The position numbers and the translations under genes are program-made. The notes beneath the pieces are model-generated. The model ran no database searches, was not told the origin of the DNA, and saw only the letters and a program-made list of their open reading frames with translations. 64,000 nt of DNA from Streptomyces griseomycini (GTDB taxonomy: Bacteria; Actinomycetota; Actinomycetes; Streptomycetales; Streptomycetaceae): positions 587,237 to 651,236 of the forward strand of contig NZ_JACHJI010000004.1 of the NCBI RefSeq assembly GCF_014203535.1, written 5' to 3'. The stretch's first letter is position 1. The number at the start of each line of letters is the position of its first letter. Shown in pieces: positions 16,093 through 25,551 of the stretch.

Positions 16093-17007
16093 ATGCTGAG
16101 ATACGTCACCGCGACTCGTTACATCACGCCCCTGCACTCCGGCGGGTCCGTGCCCGGCGTCTTCGAGGCCGACGACCTGGGCACCTACGTCGTGAAGTTC
16201 ACCGGCTCCGCGCAGGGCCACAAGGCCCTGGTCGCGGAGGTGATCGTCGGCGAGCTGGCCCGCGCCCTGGGCCTGCGCTTCCCCGAGCTGGTCCTGGTGC
16301 ACTTCGACCCGGCGGTCGCCGAGGGCGAGCCGCACCAGGAGGTGCGGGAGCTGCACGCCTCCAGCGCCGGCGTCAACCTCGGCATGGACTACCTGCCGGG
16401 CGCGCGCGACTTCACGCCCGAGGTCGCGCAGGCGTTCCCGGTCGATCCGCTGGAGGCGGGGAGGATCGTCTGGCTCGACGCGCTGACCGTCAACGTCGAC
16501 CGCACCGTCCACAGCTCCAACCTGATGGTCTGGCCGACGTTCGGCACCGCGCCCCCACGCCTGTGGCTGATCGACCACGGGGCCGCACTGATCTTCCACC
16601 ACCGCTGGGACGGCACCGACCCGCGCAAGGCGTACGACTTCCGCCACCACGCCCTCGGTCACTACGGCCCCGACGTCCGCGCCGCCGACGCCGAGCTGGC
16701 CCCCCGGGTGACCGGGGAACTGCTGCGTTCGATCCTCGCGGAGGTGCCCGACGCCTGGCTGGCCGACGAGCCGGGCTTCGCCACGCCCGACGAGGCCCGT
16801 GAGGCGTACGTGGCCTACCTCCACGCGCGGGCGCGCGCCTCCGAGGCCTGGCTGCCCACCGACTTCCCCAGTGCCCGGGAGCTCGCGGAGGAGAACGCCC
16901 GGCGGGCGGCGCGGACCGAGCAGGGCCGTCCGGACTGGCTCAAGCGGGTCCCGAACCTGCACGGCAGGCCGGCCGCGGAACAGGACTGGTCGGTGCACCT
17001 GGAGTGA
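16093..17007 (+). CDS. HipA-like kinase-family protein
   Basis: A 304-residue protein with a HipA C-terminal-like kinase core: YVVKFTGSAQGHKALVAEVI (ATP-binding Lys region), WLDALTVNVDRTVHSSNLM (catalytic-loop Asp and Asn) and LWLIDHGAALIF (metal-binding Asp of a DFG-like turn). It lacks HipA's N-terminal subdomain and there is no HipB antitoxin beside it, so it is not a classical toxin-antitoxin pair. Homologues in actinobacteria often sit next to a DUF3037 gene, absent here. GTG 16078 is an alternative start. It is convergent with malate synthase across a strong hairpin. Confidence 0.72.
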   Translation: MLRYVTATRYITPLHSGGSVPGVFEADDLGTYVVKFTGSAQGHKALVAEVIVGELARALGLRFPELVLVHFDPAVAEGEPHQEVRELHASSAGVNLGMDYLPGARDFTPEVAQAFPVDPLEAGRIVWLDALTVNVDRTVHSSNLMVWPTFGTAPPRLWLIDHGAALIFHHRWDGTDPRKAYDFRHHALGHYGPDVRAADAELAPRVTGELLRSILAEVPDAWLADEPGFATPDEAREAYVAYLHARARASEAWLPTDFPSARELAEENARRAARTEQGRPDWLKRVPNLHGRPAAEQDWSVHLE

Positions 17008-17050
17008 CATCCCTGGAGTGAGCCCCCGGAACGCCTCCGCCGCACAGGGG

Positions 17051-17085
17051 CGAGCGGCCCCGGGAGGAACTCCCGGGGCCGCTCG
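17051..17085. terminator. Bidirectional hairpin terminator
   Basis: Perfect 16-bp stem (CGAGCGGCCCCGGGAG / CTCCCGGGGCCGCTCG) with a GAA loop, between the convergent HipA-like and malate synthase genes. Confidence 0.88.
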
Positions 17086-17098
17086 GACCCGGCGGGGC

Positions 17099-18724
17099 TC
17101 AGCCCTTGAGCTGCTCGTACGCCGGCAGGGTCAGGAAGTCGGCGTAGTCCTCGTCGAGGGAGACCTTCAGCAGCAGGTCGTGCGCCTGCTGCCAGTTGCC
17201 GGCCGCGAACGCCTCCTCGCCGATCTCGGCGCGGACGTTCGCCAGCTCCTCGGCGGCGACCTTGCGGGCCAGCTCGGCGGTGACCCGCTCGCCGTTGTCG
17301 AGGACGACGCCGGCGTTGATCCACTGCCAGATCTGGGAGCGGGAGATCTCGGCGGTGGCCGCGTCCTCCATCAGGTTGAAGATGGCCACCGCACCGAGCC
17401 CGCGCAGCCAGGCCTCGATGTAGCGGATGCCGACCTGGACGGCGTTCACCAGGCCCGCGTACGTCGGCCTGGCGTCCAGCGAGTCGATCGCGATCAGGTC
17501 CTCCGCCTTGACGTCGACGTCCTCGCGGAGGCGGTCCTTCTGGTTCGGCTTGTCGCCGAGGACCCTGTCGAAGGACTCCATGGCGATCGGGACCAGGTCG
17601 GGGTGGGCGACCCAGGAGCCGTCGAAGCCGTCGCCGGCCTCGCGGTCCTTGTCGGCGCGGACCTTCTCGAAGGCGACCTTGTTGACCTCGGGGTCCTTGC
17701 GGGACGGGATGAAGGCCGCCATGCCGCCGATCGCGTGCGCACCGCGCTTGTGGCAGGTGCGGACCAGGAGTTCGGTGTACGCGCGCATGAACGGGGCGGT
17801 CATGGTGACCGCGTTGCGGTCCGGGAGGACGAACTTCGCCCCGCCGTCACGGAAGTTCTTGACGATGGAGAACAGGTAGTCCCAGCGGCCGGCGTTCAGC
17901 CCGGAGGCGTGGTCGCGCAGTTCGTAGAGGATCTCCTCCATCTCGTACGCGGCCGTGATCGTCTCGATCAGGACGGTGGCGCGGACGGTGCCCCGGGGGA
18001 TGCCCAGGTAGTCCTGCGCGAAGACGAACACCTCGTTCCACAGGCGGGCCTCGAGGTGCGACTCCGTCTTGGGGAGGTAGAAGTACGGGCCCTTGCCGAG
18101 GTCGAGCAGCCGCTTGGCGTTGTGGAAGAAGTACAGGCCGAAGTCGACCAGCGCGCCGGGCACCGGGGTGCCGTCCGGGTCGGTGAGGTGGCGCTCGTCC
18201 AGGTGCCAGCCGCGCGGGCGCATGACGACCGTCGCCAGCTCCTCGTTCGGGCGCAGGGCGTAGGACTTGCCGGACCTCGGGTCGGTGAAGTCGATGTTCC
18301 GCGTGTAGGCGTCGATCAGGTTCAGCTGGCCGAGGACCACGTTCTCCCAGGTGGGGGCCGAGGCGTCCTCGAAGTCCGCGAGCCAGACCCTCGCACCGGA
18401 GTTGAGGGCGTTGATCGTCATCTTGCGGTCGGTGGGACCGGTGATCTCGACGCGGCGGTCCTCCAGGGCGGGCGGGGCCGGGGCCACCCGCCAGGAGTCG
18501 TCCGCGCGGACGGCGGCCGTCTCCGGGAGGAAGTCGAGGGCGGAGGTGCGGGCGATCTCGGCGCGGCGCTCGGCGCGGCGGGCGAGGAGCTCGTCACGCC
18601 GGGGCGTGAACCGACGGTGCAGCTCGGCCACGAAGGCGAGTGCCGTGTCGGTGAGGACCTCGTCCTGCCGGGGCAGGGGCTCGGCGTCGACGATGGCCAG
18701 CGGGGACGGCGCTGGTGCGGACAT
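17099..18724 (-). CDS. aceB: Malate synthase A
   Basis: Converts glyoxylate and acetyl-CoA to malate. The 541-residue length matches malate synthase A. Recognisable segments are [36 protein letters not shown] (metal/active site), [32 protein letters not shown] (catalytic Arg and metal Glu) and [13 protein letters not shown]. In this position it disposes of the glyoxylate released by ureide breakdown, as well as serving the glyoxylate shunt. A palindrome about 118 bases upstream matches one in the allR-allB promoter, indicating AllR control. It is convergent with the HipA-like gene. Confidence 0.96.
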   Translation of the reverse strand: MSAPAPSPLAIVDAEPLPRQDEVLTDTALAFVAELHRRFTPRRDELLARRAERRAEIARTSALDFLPETAAVRADDSWRVAPAPPALEDRRVEITGPTDRKMTINALNSGARVWLADFEDASAPTWENVVLGQLNLIDAYTRNIDFTDPRSGKSYALRPNEELATVVMRPRGWHLDERHLTDPDGTPVPGALVDFGLYFFHNAKRLLDLGKGPYFYLPKTESHLEARLWNEVFVFAQDYLGIPRGTVRATVLIETITAAYEMEEILYELRDHASGLNAGRWDYLFSIVKNFRDGGAKFVLPDRNAVTMTAPFMRAYTELLVRTCHKRGAHAIGGMAAFIPSRKDPEVNKVAFEKVRADKDREAGDGFDGSWVAHPDLVPIAMESFDRVLGDKPNQKDRLREDVDVKAEDLIAIDSLDARPTYAGLVNAVQVGIRYIEAWLRGLGAVAIFNLMEDAATAEISRSQIWQWINAGVVLDNGERVTAELARKVAAEELANVRAEIGEEAFAAGNWQQAHDLLLKVSLDEDYADFLTLPAYEQLKG

Positions 18725-18841
18725 CAGCTGTCACTTCCTTAGGCGTGCATGGCATGGCATGGCACCGGGTGCCGGTCGGCCCGGGTACGGCTGGGGAACG
18801 CCCGGAGAGAGGCCGGGCCCTTCTGAGCAGTGGATAGTAGT

Positions 18842-18874
18842 TTCCTCATGGTGGAAGTTCAATGGTTTGTTGAT
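18842..18874. promoter_or_regulatory. Putative AllR operator upstream of aceB
   Basis: TTCCTCATGGTGGAA (18842-18856) fits the palindrome TTCCnCnnnGnGGAA, which also occurs at 21157 between allR and allB. One base further is TTCAATGGTTTGTTGA (from 18858), resembling TTCAACAGAACGTTGAA at 21249. IclR-family repressors bind such TTCC/GGAA palindromes. The pairing of both motifs at both loci supports co-regulation of aceB with the allantoin genes. Confidence 0.65.
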
Positions 18875-18926
18875 GTCGAGATTCTCTGAGTCGAGGGAAC
18901 GTGGCGCCGGGTGCCTCCCCCATCGC

Positions 18927-19562
18927 TCACCCGCTGCCGCGGGGCGCCCGTTCGAGGTGCGCCAGATCGGCCTCGGTGTCGATGTCGTACGCCTCGGCCA
19001 CGTCCCCGCACTCGACGAGCACGACGCGGTCCGCGTGCTCCCTCAGGTAGGTGCGTGCCCCCCGGTCGCCGGTCGCAGTCGCGGCGATCCGGGTCCAGTG
19101 CGCGGCGCCGAACAGGACGGGGTGGCCGCGTACGCCGTCGTAGGCGGCCGAGACGAGCGACTCCGGCGAGACGTACGCGCCGAGCACCCGGGCGACGGCC
19201 GCCGGCCCGATCCCGGGCTGGTCGACCAGGGAGACCAGCACGGCGCGCGCGCCGGTTCCGGCCAGCGAGTCCAGCCCGGCCCGCAGGGAGGTGCCCATGC
19301 CCCGTTCCCAGTCCGGGTTGTCGACGAGCACGCAGTCCGGCAGCGCGGCGCGGGCGCGCACCTCGTCCGCCCGCGCGCCGAGGACCACGTGCACGCGCGC
19401 GCAGCCGCCCGCGCGCAGCGCCCGCACCGCGTGCTCCACGAGCGGCCGCCCCCGGTGGGTGAGCAGCGCCTTCGGCCGGCCGCCGAGACGCCGCCCGCCG
19501 CCCGCGGCCAGCAGCAGCCCGGCCACCGACGGGGTGCCCGGGGCCGTGTGATGTGTCGTCAT
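18927..19562 (-). CDS. MobA-like NTP transferase domain protein
   Basis: A 211-residue nucleotidyltransferase with the N-terminal VAGLLLAAGGGRRLGGRPKA motif (about 12-32) that binds the nucleotide, and Asp residues in VSLVDQPGI and YDIDTEADL for metal. This CoxI/MocA-like group usually transfers CMP or GMP to the molybdenum cofactor, often near molybdoenzymes such as xanthine dehydrogenase. Its place beside purine-ureide genes fits a link with xanthine oxidation, but no such enzyme gene is in the window. The order aceB-this gene-allR is conserved in S. coelicolor as I recall. Confidence 0.82.
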   Translation of the reverse strand: MTTHHTAPGTPSVAGLLLAAGGGRRLGGRPKALLTHRGRPLVEHAVRALRAGGCARVHVVLGARADEVRARAALPDCVLVDNPDWERGMGTSLRAGLDSLAGTGARAVLVSLVDQPGIGPAAVARVLGAYVSPESLVSAAYDGVRGHPVLFGAAHWTRIAATATGDRGARTYLREHADRVVLVECGDVAEAYDIDTEADLAHLERAPRGSG

Positions 19563-19771
19563 GCGTCCTGCATACCGCACCGGCCGCAGGGCGGTGGGGC
19601 GCCGCGAGGGGACGGGTGCCCCGGGCGGCGGCGTCACGCTGTGGAGCAAGTCGATGACGCAGCGGACTGGCGCGAGGGCGGCGGGGTGGCGTTTACTGGC
19701 GCGCACCGACCGGCGGGGTGTGCTGGGGCCGGGCGGGAGGCGCACAACGACGTGCCAGGGGGAGGACTGTG

Positions 19772-20083
19772 GTGCGGAGCGTGGAGCAGAGGCGGATGCC
19801 CGGCAGTCACGTGGACCCGCGGGTGACGGAGCTGCGCTCCGCCGTGTCCCGGCTGCGCCGGCAACTCGCCGCGTACCCCGCGGAGTTCCCGGACCGGGGC
19901 ATCGCGGAGGAGGAACTGGCCGTGCTGGACTCCCTGGCCGCCGACGGCAGCCCCGAGGTGCCCCGGCTGCGCCGTTCGCTGCTGCTGATCGCCGGCGCGA
20001 TCGGCTCGGTGAGCGCGCTGGGGCGCGGCGTGCGGGAGGTGCGGGACGCGGTCGAGCTGTTCGGCGGGTCGCCGCGGAGTTGA
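19772..20083 (+). CDS. Small helical protein, DUF5955-like
   Basis: A 103-residue protein rich in Arg, Ala and Leu, predicted to be two or three helices: VTELRSAVSRLRRQLAAYPA and PRLRRSLLLIAGAIGSVSAL followed by GRGVREVRDAVELF. GTG 19772 is chosen for the GGGGGAGGA six bases upstream; ATG 19799 or GTG 19769 are alternatives. Function is unknown. It sits between the nucleotidyltransferase and allR in the same place as in other streptomycetes. Confidence 0.7.
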   Translation: MRSVEQRRMPGSHVDPRVTELRSAVSRLRRQLAAYPAEFPDRGIAEEELAVLDSLAADGSPEVPRLRRSLLLIAGAIGSVSALGRGVREVRDAVELFGGSPRS

Positions 20084-20205
20084 CGCACGGCTGTGCGTGC
20101 GCGCCGGGCCGGCCGGCCCGGCGCCCGTCACCGGCCGCGGCCCGTGGCACTTTTCAGGAAGGCGTCACGGTCCGCGGCTCCACGACCCCGGTCCGCCGGG
20201 TGTGC

Positions 20206-20235
20206 CGACGGCGCCGGCCGGGACCGGGGCCGTCG
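20206..20235. terminator. Putative bidirectional hairpin
   Basis: CGACGGCgCCGG pairs with CCGGgGCCGTCG (one mismatch, 6-base loop) between the convergent DUF5955-like and allR genes. Confidence 0.55.
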
Positions 20236-20248
20236 CCGGTGCGGGCGG

Positions 20249-21055
20249 TCAGGCGGCCGGTCCGTTGCCCGACGCGGTGAGCACCTCGGAGAGCTCCGCC
20301 GCGATCTGCCGGAGCAGCGGCACGATCTTCTCCGTCGCCGCCTCCGTGACCCGCCCCGCGGGGCCGGAGATGGAGATCGCCGCCGCCGTGGGGGAGTCCG
20401 GCACGGGCACCGCGAGGCAACGGACGCCGATCTCCTGCTCGTTGTCGTCGACGGCGTAACCCCGGCGGCGGACGTCCTCCAGCGCCGCGAGGAACCCCTC
20501 CGGGGTGGTGATGGTCTTGTCCGTCGCGGCGGGCATGCCGGTACGGGCCAGCAGCGCCCGGACCTCCTCCGGCGGGAAGCCGGCCAGCAGGGCCTTGCCC
20601 ACGCCGGTGGAGTGCGGCAGGACGCGCCGGCCGACCTCGGTGAACATCCGCATGGAGTGCTTGGACGGCACCTGCGCCACGTAGACGACCTCGTCCCCGT
20701 CGAGCAGCGCCATGTTCGCCGTCTCGCCGGTCTCCTCCACCAGGCGGGCCAGGTGCGGACGTGCCCAGGTGCCCAGCAGCCGGGAGGCGGACTCGCCGAG
20801 CCGGATCAGACGCGGACCGAGCGCGTACCGGCGGTTGGCCTGCTGGCGCACGTAGCCGCAGGCCACGAGCGTGCGCATCAGGCGGTGGATGGTCGGCAGG
20901 GGCAGTCCGCTGCTCGCGGACAGCTCGCTCAGACCGACCTCGCCGCCCGCGTCCGCCATCCGTTCGAGCAGGTCGAAGGCGCGCTCGAGTGACTGCACGC
21001 CGCCACTGGCGGCGGACCGGGCGGAGTCGGTGGTGCTGGCGCTGGACGTCGGCAC
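20249..21055 (-). CDS. allR: IclR-family repressor AllR
   Basis: A 268-residue IclR regulator. The N-terminal winged helix (about 18-80) includes SLERAFDLLERMADAGGEVG and LPLPTIHRLMRTLVACGYV; the effector domain (95-260) has ALLDGDEVVYVAQ, HSTGVGKALLAGF and GVRCLAVPV. Start GTG 21055 has AAAGGAA upstream. A consensus -10 TATAAT reads leftwards at 21155-21150 with a TTCCnCnnnGnGGAA palindrome just upstream of it, so autorepression is likely. In S. coelicolor AllR represses allantoin genes and malate synthase and responds to allantoate/glyoxylate, as I recall. The gene order here agrees. Confidence 0.9.
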   Translation of the reverse strand: MPTSSASTTDSARSAASGGVQSLERAFDLLERMADAGGEVGLSELSASSGLPLPTIHRLMRTLVACGYVRQQANRRYALGPRLIRLGESASRLLGTWARPHLARLVEETGETANMALLDGDEVVYVAQVPSKHSMRMFTEVGRRVLPHSTGVGKALLAGFPPEEVRALLARTGMPAATDKTITTPEGFLAALEDVRRRGYAVDDNEQEIGVRCLAVPVPDSPTAAAISISGPAGRVTEAATEKIVPLLRQIAAELSEVLTASGNGPAA

Positions 21056-21141
21056 GGCGCGTTCCTTTCGGGGCTGGCGGGAAGGGCAGAAGCCTACCCG
21101 GCAGCCGGTTGACTGCCCGCTTGTACGTAGCTACATTCTGC

Positions 21142-21265
21142 TTGACGAAATTATATTTCCGCTTCGTGGAATCATCCAGGGTGTGGCCGCCGGTGCGGCC
21201 GTAGGGAAAGTGTGCCCTTGACGGAGCGGGACCGGGAGTGAAGACTCCTTCAACAGAACGTTGAA
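21142..21265. promoter_or_regulatory. allR-allB intergenic promoter and AllR operators
   Basis: The low-GC stretch holds a minus-strand -10 (TATAAT, complement of 21150-21155) for allR, directly beside TTCCGCTTCGTGGAA (21157-21171). A second perfect inverted repeat, TTCAACAGAACGTTGAA (21249-21265), lies 53 bases before the allB start. Both motif types recur upstream of aceB. TTGACG (21142-21147) could be a -35 for allB, but no good -10 follows. Confidence 0.68.
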
Positions 21266-21317
21266 TTTCGCAGGTGGACGTCAAGTCCAGGCCGGGTGGA
21301 AGGTCAGGAGGAACCGG

Positions 21318-22658
21318 GTGTCCGACGCCGAACTGGTGCTGCGCTCGACGCGCGTCATCACTCCCGAGGGGACGCGCGCCGCGTCCGTCGCGGTCGCCGA
21401 CGGCACGATCACGGCCGTCCTGCCGTACGACGCGCCCGTCCCCGCGGGGGCCCGCCTGGAGGACCTCGGCGACGACGTCCTGCTGCCCGGCCTGGTCGAC
21501 ACCCACGTGCACGTCAACGACCCCGGCCGCACGGAGTGGGAGGGCTTCTGGACCGCCACGCGCGCCGCGGCGGCCGGCGGCATCACCACGCTCGTCGACA
21601 TGCCGCTCAACTCCCTCCCGCCGACCACCACGGTCGACCACCTGCGCACCAAGCAGCGGGTCGCCGCCGACAAGGCGCACGTCGACGTCGGCTTCTGGGG
21701 CGGCGCCCTGCCGGACAACGTCAAGGACCTGCGCCCGCTGCACGAGGCCGGCGTCTTCGGCTTCAAGGCCTTCCTGTCGCCCTCCGGCGTGGACGAGTTC
21801 CCGCACCTGGACCAGGAGCAACTGGCCCGTTCCCTCGCCGAGATCGCCGCCTTCGACGGGCTGCTGATCGTGCACGCCGAGGACCCGCACCACCTCGCCG
21901 CCGCCCCGCAGCCCGCCGGCCCGAAGTACGCCGACTTCCTCGCCTCCCGCCCGCGCGACGCCGAGGACACCGCCATCGCCCACCTCGTCGACCAGGCGAA
22001 ACGTCTGGGCGCCCGGGTGCACGTGCTGCACCTCTCCTCCGGCGACGCGCTGCCCCTGATCGCCGCGGCCAAGGCGGACGGCGTGCGCGTCACGGTCGAG
22101 ACCTGCCCGCACTACCTGACCCTCACCGCGGAGGAGGTCCCGGACGGCGCCAGCGAGTTCAAGTGCTGCCCGCCCATCCGCGAGGCCGCCAACCAGGACC
22201 TGCTCTGGCAGGCGCTGGCGGACGGCACCATCGACTGCGTCGTCACCGACCACTCCCCGTCCACCGCCGACCTCAAGACGGACGACTTCTCGACCGCCTG
22301 GGGCGGCATATCCGGCCTCCAGCTGAGCCTGCCGGCCGTCTGGACCGAGGCCCGCAGGCGCGGCCACGGCCTGGAGGACGTCGTGCGCTGGATGTCGACG
22401 CGCACGGCCGAGCTCGCCGGACTCGACGCCCGCAAGGGCGCCATCGCGCCCGGCCGCGACGCCGACTTCGCCGTCCTCGCCCCCGACGAGACCTTCACCG
22501 TCGACCCGGCGGCCCTCCAGCACCGCAACCCCGTGACGGCGTACGCGGGCAGGACCCTGTACGGCGTCGTGAGGTCCACCTGGCTGCGCGGCCGGCGCAT
22601 CGTCGCCGGCGGCGAGTTCACCGAACCGAAGGGCCGTCTGCTCACCCGCTCCCACTGA
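21318..22658 (+). CDS. allB: Allantoinase
   Basis: Hydrolyses allantoin to allantoate, the first step of ureide use. The 446-residue amidohydrolase has metal ligands in [18 protein letters not shown] (about 57-74), the carboxylated Lys in [11 protein letters not shown] (about 150), His in VHAEDPHH and [10 protein letters not shown], and the catalytic Asp in VVTDHSPST (about 315). A textbook AGGAGG precedes GTG 21318. Allantoicase follows 38 bases later on the same strand, so they form an operon repressed by AllR. Confidence 0.95.
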   Translation: MSDAELVLRSTRVITPEGTRAASVAVADGTITAVLPYDAPVPAGARLEDLGDDVLLPGLVDTHVHVNDPGRTEWEGFWTATRAAAAGGITTLVDMPLNSLPPTTTVDHLRTKQRVAADKAHVDVGFWGGALPDNVKDLRPLHEAGVFGFKAFLSPSGVDEFPHLDQEQLARSLAEIAAFDGLLIVHAEDPHHLAAAPQPAGPKYADFLASRPRDAEDTAIAHLVDQAKRLGARVHVLHLSSGDALPLIAAAKADGVRVTVETCPHYLTLTAEEVPDGASEFKCCPPIREAANQDLLWQALADGTIDCVVTDHSPSTADLKTDDFSTAWGGISGLQLSLPAVWTEARRRGHGLEDVVRWMSTRTAELAGLDARKGAIAPGRDADFAVLAPDETFTVDPAALQHRNPVTAYAGRTLYGVVRSTWLRGRRIVAGGEFTEPKGRLLTRSH

Positions 22659-22696
22659 CCCGAACCCCGAACCCCGAAAGGCAGGACCGGATCACC

Positions 22697-23836
22697 GTGA
22701 CGGCGCAGCACTCATCCCCGTCGGCGCGCTTCACCGGCGACGCGAACCCCTACGGAGGCGGCGACCCGTACGCCGACTACCGCACCGCCGACTTCCCCTT
22801 CACCCACCTCGCCGACCTCGCCGACCGCCGGCTCGGCGCCGGTGTCGTCGCCGCCAACGACGAGTTCTTCGCCCAGCGCGAGAACCTGCTGCTGCCGGAA
22901 CGCGCCGAGTTCGACCCCGAGCACTTCGGGCACAAGGGCAAGGTCATGGACGGCTGGGAGACCCGGCGCCGGCGCGGCACCTCCGCCGAGCACCCCTGGC
23001 CGGCCGACGAGGACCACGACTGGGCGCTGATCCGGCTCGGCGCCCCCGGAGTCGTCCGCGGCGTCGTCGTGGACACCGCCCACTTCCGCGGCAACTACCC
23101 GCAGGCCGTGTCCGTCGAGGGCACCTCGGTACCGGGATCGCCGTCCCCGGAGGAGCTCCTCTCGGGCGACGTGAAGTGGACGACGCTCGTCCCGCGCACC
23201 CCGGTGGGCGGCCACGCCGCCAACGGCTTCGCCGTGTCGGTCGAACAGCGCTTCACCCACCTGCGCCTCAACCAGCACCCCGACGGCGGCATCGCCCGCC
23301 TGCGCGTGCACGGCGAGGTCGTCCCGGACCCGGCGTGGCTGGCGGCCCTGGGCACCTTCGACGTCGTCGCCCTGGAGAACGGCGGTCAGGTCGAGGACGC
23401 GTCGAACCTCTTCTACTCACCGGCCACGAACACCATCCAGCCCGGCCGCTCCCGCAAGATGGACGACGGCTGGGAGACCCGGCGCCGCCGCGACCGGGGG
23501 CACGACTGGATCCGCTACCGGCTGGTGGCCCAGGCGCAGATCCGCGCCCTGGAGATCGACACGGCGTACCTGAAGGGCAACAGCGCCGGCTGGGCCTCGG
23601 TGTCGGTGCGGGACGCCGCCGCCGACGGGACCGGCGAGTGGCGGGAGGTCCTGCCCCGCACCCGCCTCCAGCCCGACACCGACCACCGCTTCGTCCTCCC
23701 CGAACCGGCGGTCGGCACCCACGCGCGCGTGGACATCTTCCCCGACGGCGGCATCTCCCGCCTGCGCCTGTTCGGCACCCTGACCGAACAGGGCGCGACC
23801 GCCCTGGCCGCCCGCCACCGGGAACTGGGCGGCTGA
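22697..23836 (+). CDS. alc: Allantoicase
   Basis: Converts allantoate to ureidoglycolate and urea. The 379-residue length fits. The two internal jelly-roll repeats of the family are visible: KVMDGWETRRRRG near 78 and KMDDGWETRRRRD near 255, each followed by HDWALIRL / HDWIRYRL and later HPDGGIARLRVHG / FPDGGISRLRLFG. GTG 22697 follows GAAAGGCAGGA. It is co-transcribed with allB. Malate synthase downstream in metabolism uses the glyoxylate formed from ureidoglycolate. Confidence 0.95.
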   Translation: MTAQHSSPSARFTGDANPYGGGDPYADYRTADFPFTHLADLADRRLGAGVVAANDEFFAQRENLLLPERAEFDPEHFGHKGKVMDGWETRRRRGTSAEHPWPADEDHDWALIRLGAPGVVRGVVVDTAHFRGNYPQAVSVEGTSVPGSPSPEELLSGDVKWTTLVPRTPVGGHAANGFAVSVEQRFTHLRLNQHPDGGIARLRVHGEVVPDPAWLAALGTFDVVALENGGQVEDASNLFYSPATNTIQPGRSRKMDDGWETRRRRDRGHDWIRYRLVAQAQIRALEIDTAYLKGNSAGWASVSVRDAAADGTGEWREVLPRTRLQPDTDHRFVLPEPAVGTHARVDIFPDGGISRLRLFGTLTEQGATALAARHRELGG

Positions 23837-23848
23837 CGCCGGGAGAGC

Positions 23849-23883
23849 CCGCACGACGCACGGTCCACCCGTGCGTCGTGCGG
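23849..23883 (+). terminator. Hairpin terminator of the allB-alc operon
   Basis: Fifteen-base stem CCGCACGACGCACGG / CCGTGCGTCGTGCGG with a 5-base loop, 12 bases after the allantoicase stop. Confidence 0.85.
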
Positions 23884-24152
23884 CGGACCCGCGGGACGCA
23901 TCGCCGCCCCGCGGGAGCGCACACCGCGCGCGGCGCACCGGCGTCCCGAGGGGCGCCGTCACCCCGCGCGGCGCACCGGTGGGGCACGGAAGTGCGACGG
24001 CGGCCCGCCCTGCGCACCGTCGTGCCGGTGGACCGGCGCGGCGCGACGGCGCCACCGGGTCCGGCGGGCGGCGGGACCCCGGGGCGCACCGGCCGGCCTG
24101 ACGGCACCGGTACGCCCCGCACGCGCGCGTGGCCCTCCGCGCCGCGTAGGTC
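23884..24152. other. Intergenic region with short imperfect repeats
   Basis: With the hairpin this makes a 316-base gap between convergent genes. It contains two copies of the string GCGCGGCGCACCGG (near 23928 and 23968) but no frame with homology. It may be decayed coding sequence; I cannot assign it. Confidence 0.35.
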
Positions 24153-24914
24153 TCACGCCGCGTGTCCGCCGTCCACGGCGAACTCCGCGCCGGTGACGTA
24201 CGCCGCCCCCGCCAGGTGGGCGATGGTGTCCGCCACCTCGTCGGCCGTACCGAAGCGGCCCAGCGCGGTCATGGCCGCCTGGCCGGGGGCGTAGGGGCCG
24301 TCCGCCGGGTTCAGGTCGGTGTCGATCGGGCCCGGGTGGACGATGTTCGCGGTGATCCCGCGCCCGCCCAACTCCCGGGCCAGGGCCTTGGTCAGCCCCA
24401 CCAGGGCCGACTTGCTCATCGCGTAGAGCGTCCCGCCGGGACCGGGCACGCGCTGGGTCATGCAGGTGCCGACGGTGATGATGCGCCCCCCTTCCGGCAG
24501 GTGGGCGGCGGCCGCCTGCGAGGCCAGGAAGACCCCGCGCACGTTCACCGCGAGGACCCGGTCGACGTCGGCGACGGACAGGGTCTCCACCGGACCGAGC
24601 AGCCCGACGCCCGCGTTGTTCACCAGGACGTCCAGCCGGCCCAGCGCACGTACCGCGGCCGTCACCGCCCCGGCGGCCTCCTCCGCGTCCGCCGCGTCCG
24701 CGCGCAGGGCCACCGCGCGGCGCCCCAGCGCCTCGACGGCCCGCACGACGTCCGCGGCCGCCTCCTTGCCGTTCACGTAGGTCACGGCCACGTCCGCGCC
24801 CTCCCGCGCGAGCCGCAGCGCCGTCGCCGCGCCGATCCCGCGGCTGCCGCCGGTCACCAGGGCCGCCTTGCCGTACAGGGTTCCCGAAGGGTTCATCGGT
24901 GAGTTCGAGTTCAT
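24153..24914 (-). CDS. Short-chain dehydrogenase/reductase
   Basis: Classical SDR of 253 residues. Cofactor loop ALVTGGSRGIGAATA (about 17-31), NNAGVGLLGP (about 96), catalytic YAMSKSAL (Tyr about 165, Lys +4) and the C-terminal YVTGAEFAVDGGHAA. The catalytic Ser position reads Thr-Cys (ITVGTCMTQ), slightly unusual. ATG 24914 is the first of two close in-frame starts (the other at 24896). Substrate is unknown, and the monocistronic context gives no clue. Confidence 0.85.
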   Translation of the reverse strand: MNSNSPMNPSGTLYGKAALVTGGSRGIGAATALRLAREGADVAVTYVNGKEAAADVVRAVEALGRRAVALRADAADAEEAAGAVTAAVRALGRLDVLVNNAGVGLLGPVETLSVADVDRVLAVNVRGVFLASQAAAAHLPEGGRIITVGTCMTQRVPGPGGTLYAMSKSALVGLTKALARELGGRGITANIVHPGPIDTDLNPADGPYAPGQAAMTALGRFGTADEVADTIAHLAGAAYVTGAEFAVDGGHAA

Positions 24915-25055
24915 GCGTCCATCCCAGCGCCCCGGACCCCGGGGCGCTGGCGGCGAACGGACGTCGACCTGACGCACGCCGATGAGCCGCGGGCGCCGCC
25001 GGAGCCCGAGCCGATGACCGCACACGCCCCGGGCACCCGAAGGCAGGAACCCGCC

Positions 25056-25534
25056 GTGGGCAGGCTCGTCGTCACCACCTCCGTCCCCCTCGACGGCGTC
25101 CACCAGGCACCCGGCGGCCCCGGGAGGAGACCCGGGACGGCTTCGCGCAGGGAGGCGGGAGCGTCCCGTACGGCGACGAGGGCTTCGGCCGCCTCGTCGA
25201 CGGGGTGTCCTCCCGCGTGGGCGCCTTCCTCCTCGGCCGCCGCACGTACGACGTCTTCGCCGCGTACCGGCCGAAGGCGACCGACCCGGCCGACCCGGCC
25301 GCCGGCAGGCTGAACGCCCTGCCGAAGCACGTCGTCTCCGGCACCCTCACCGACCCGGAGCGGGCCGGCACCACCGTGCTCGGCGCCGGACGCCGCCTGT
25401 TCCCGGAGGGCCCGGTACCGACCGCGTTCCGGCACACCGGCGGGGAGATCACGGGCGCGGGCGTCTCCATCCGGTCCCACGACCCGGCGGCCCGCCCCGG
25501 GTGCGGCACGCACGGGCTGCCGGAGACCCCCTGA
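25056..25534 (+). pseudogene. Broken dihydrofolate reductase-family (RibD C-terminal-like) gene
   Basis: The reading starts normally with GRLVVTTSVPLDGVHQAPGG, then a frameshift near 25130 moves it to the frame reading RDGFAQGGGSVPYGDEGFG and SSRVGAFLLGRRTYDVFAAY. A second defect follows: after PKHVVSGTLTDPE the text jumps straight to RAGTTVLGAGRRLFPEG, so the central part (normally the W/STVL-GD region and LxGSxxL) is deleted. Both ends remain recognisable, which suggests recent decay. Confidence 0.8.
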
Positions 25535-25551
25535 CGGCGGCCGGCCGGCGG

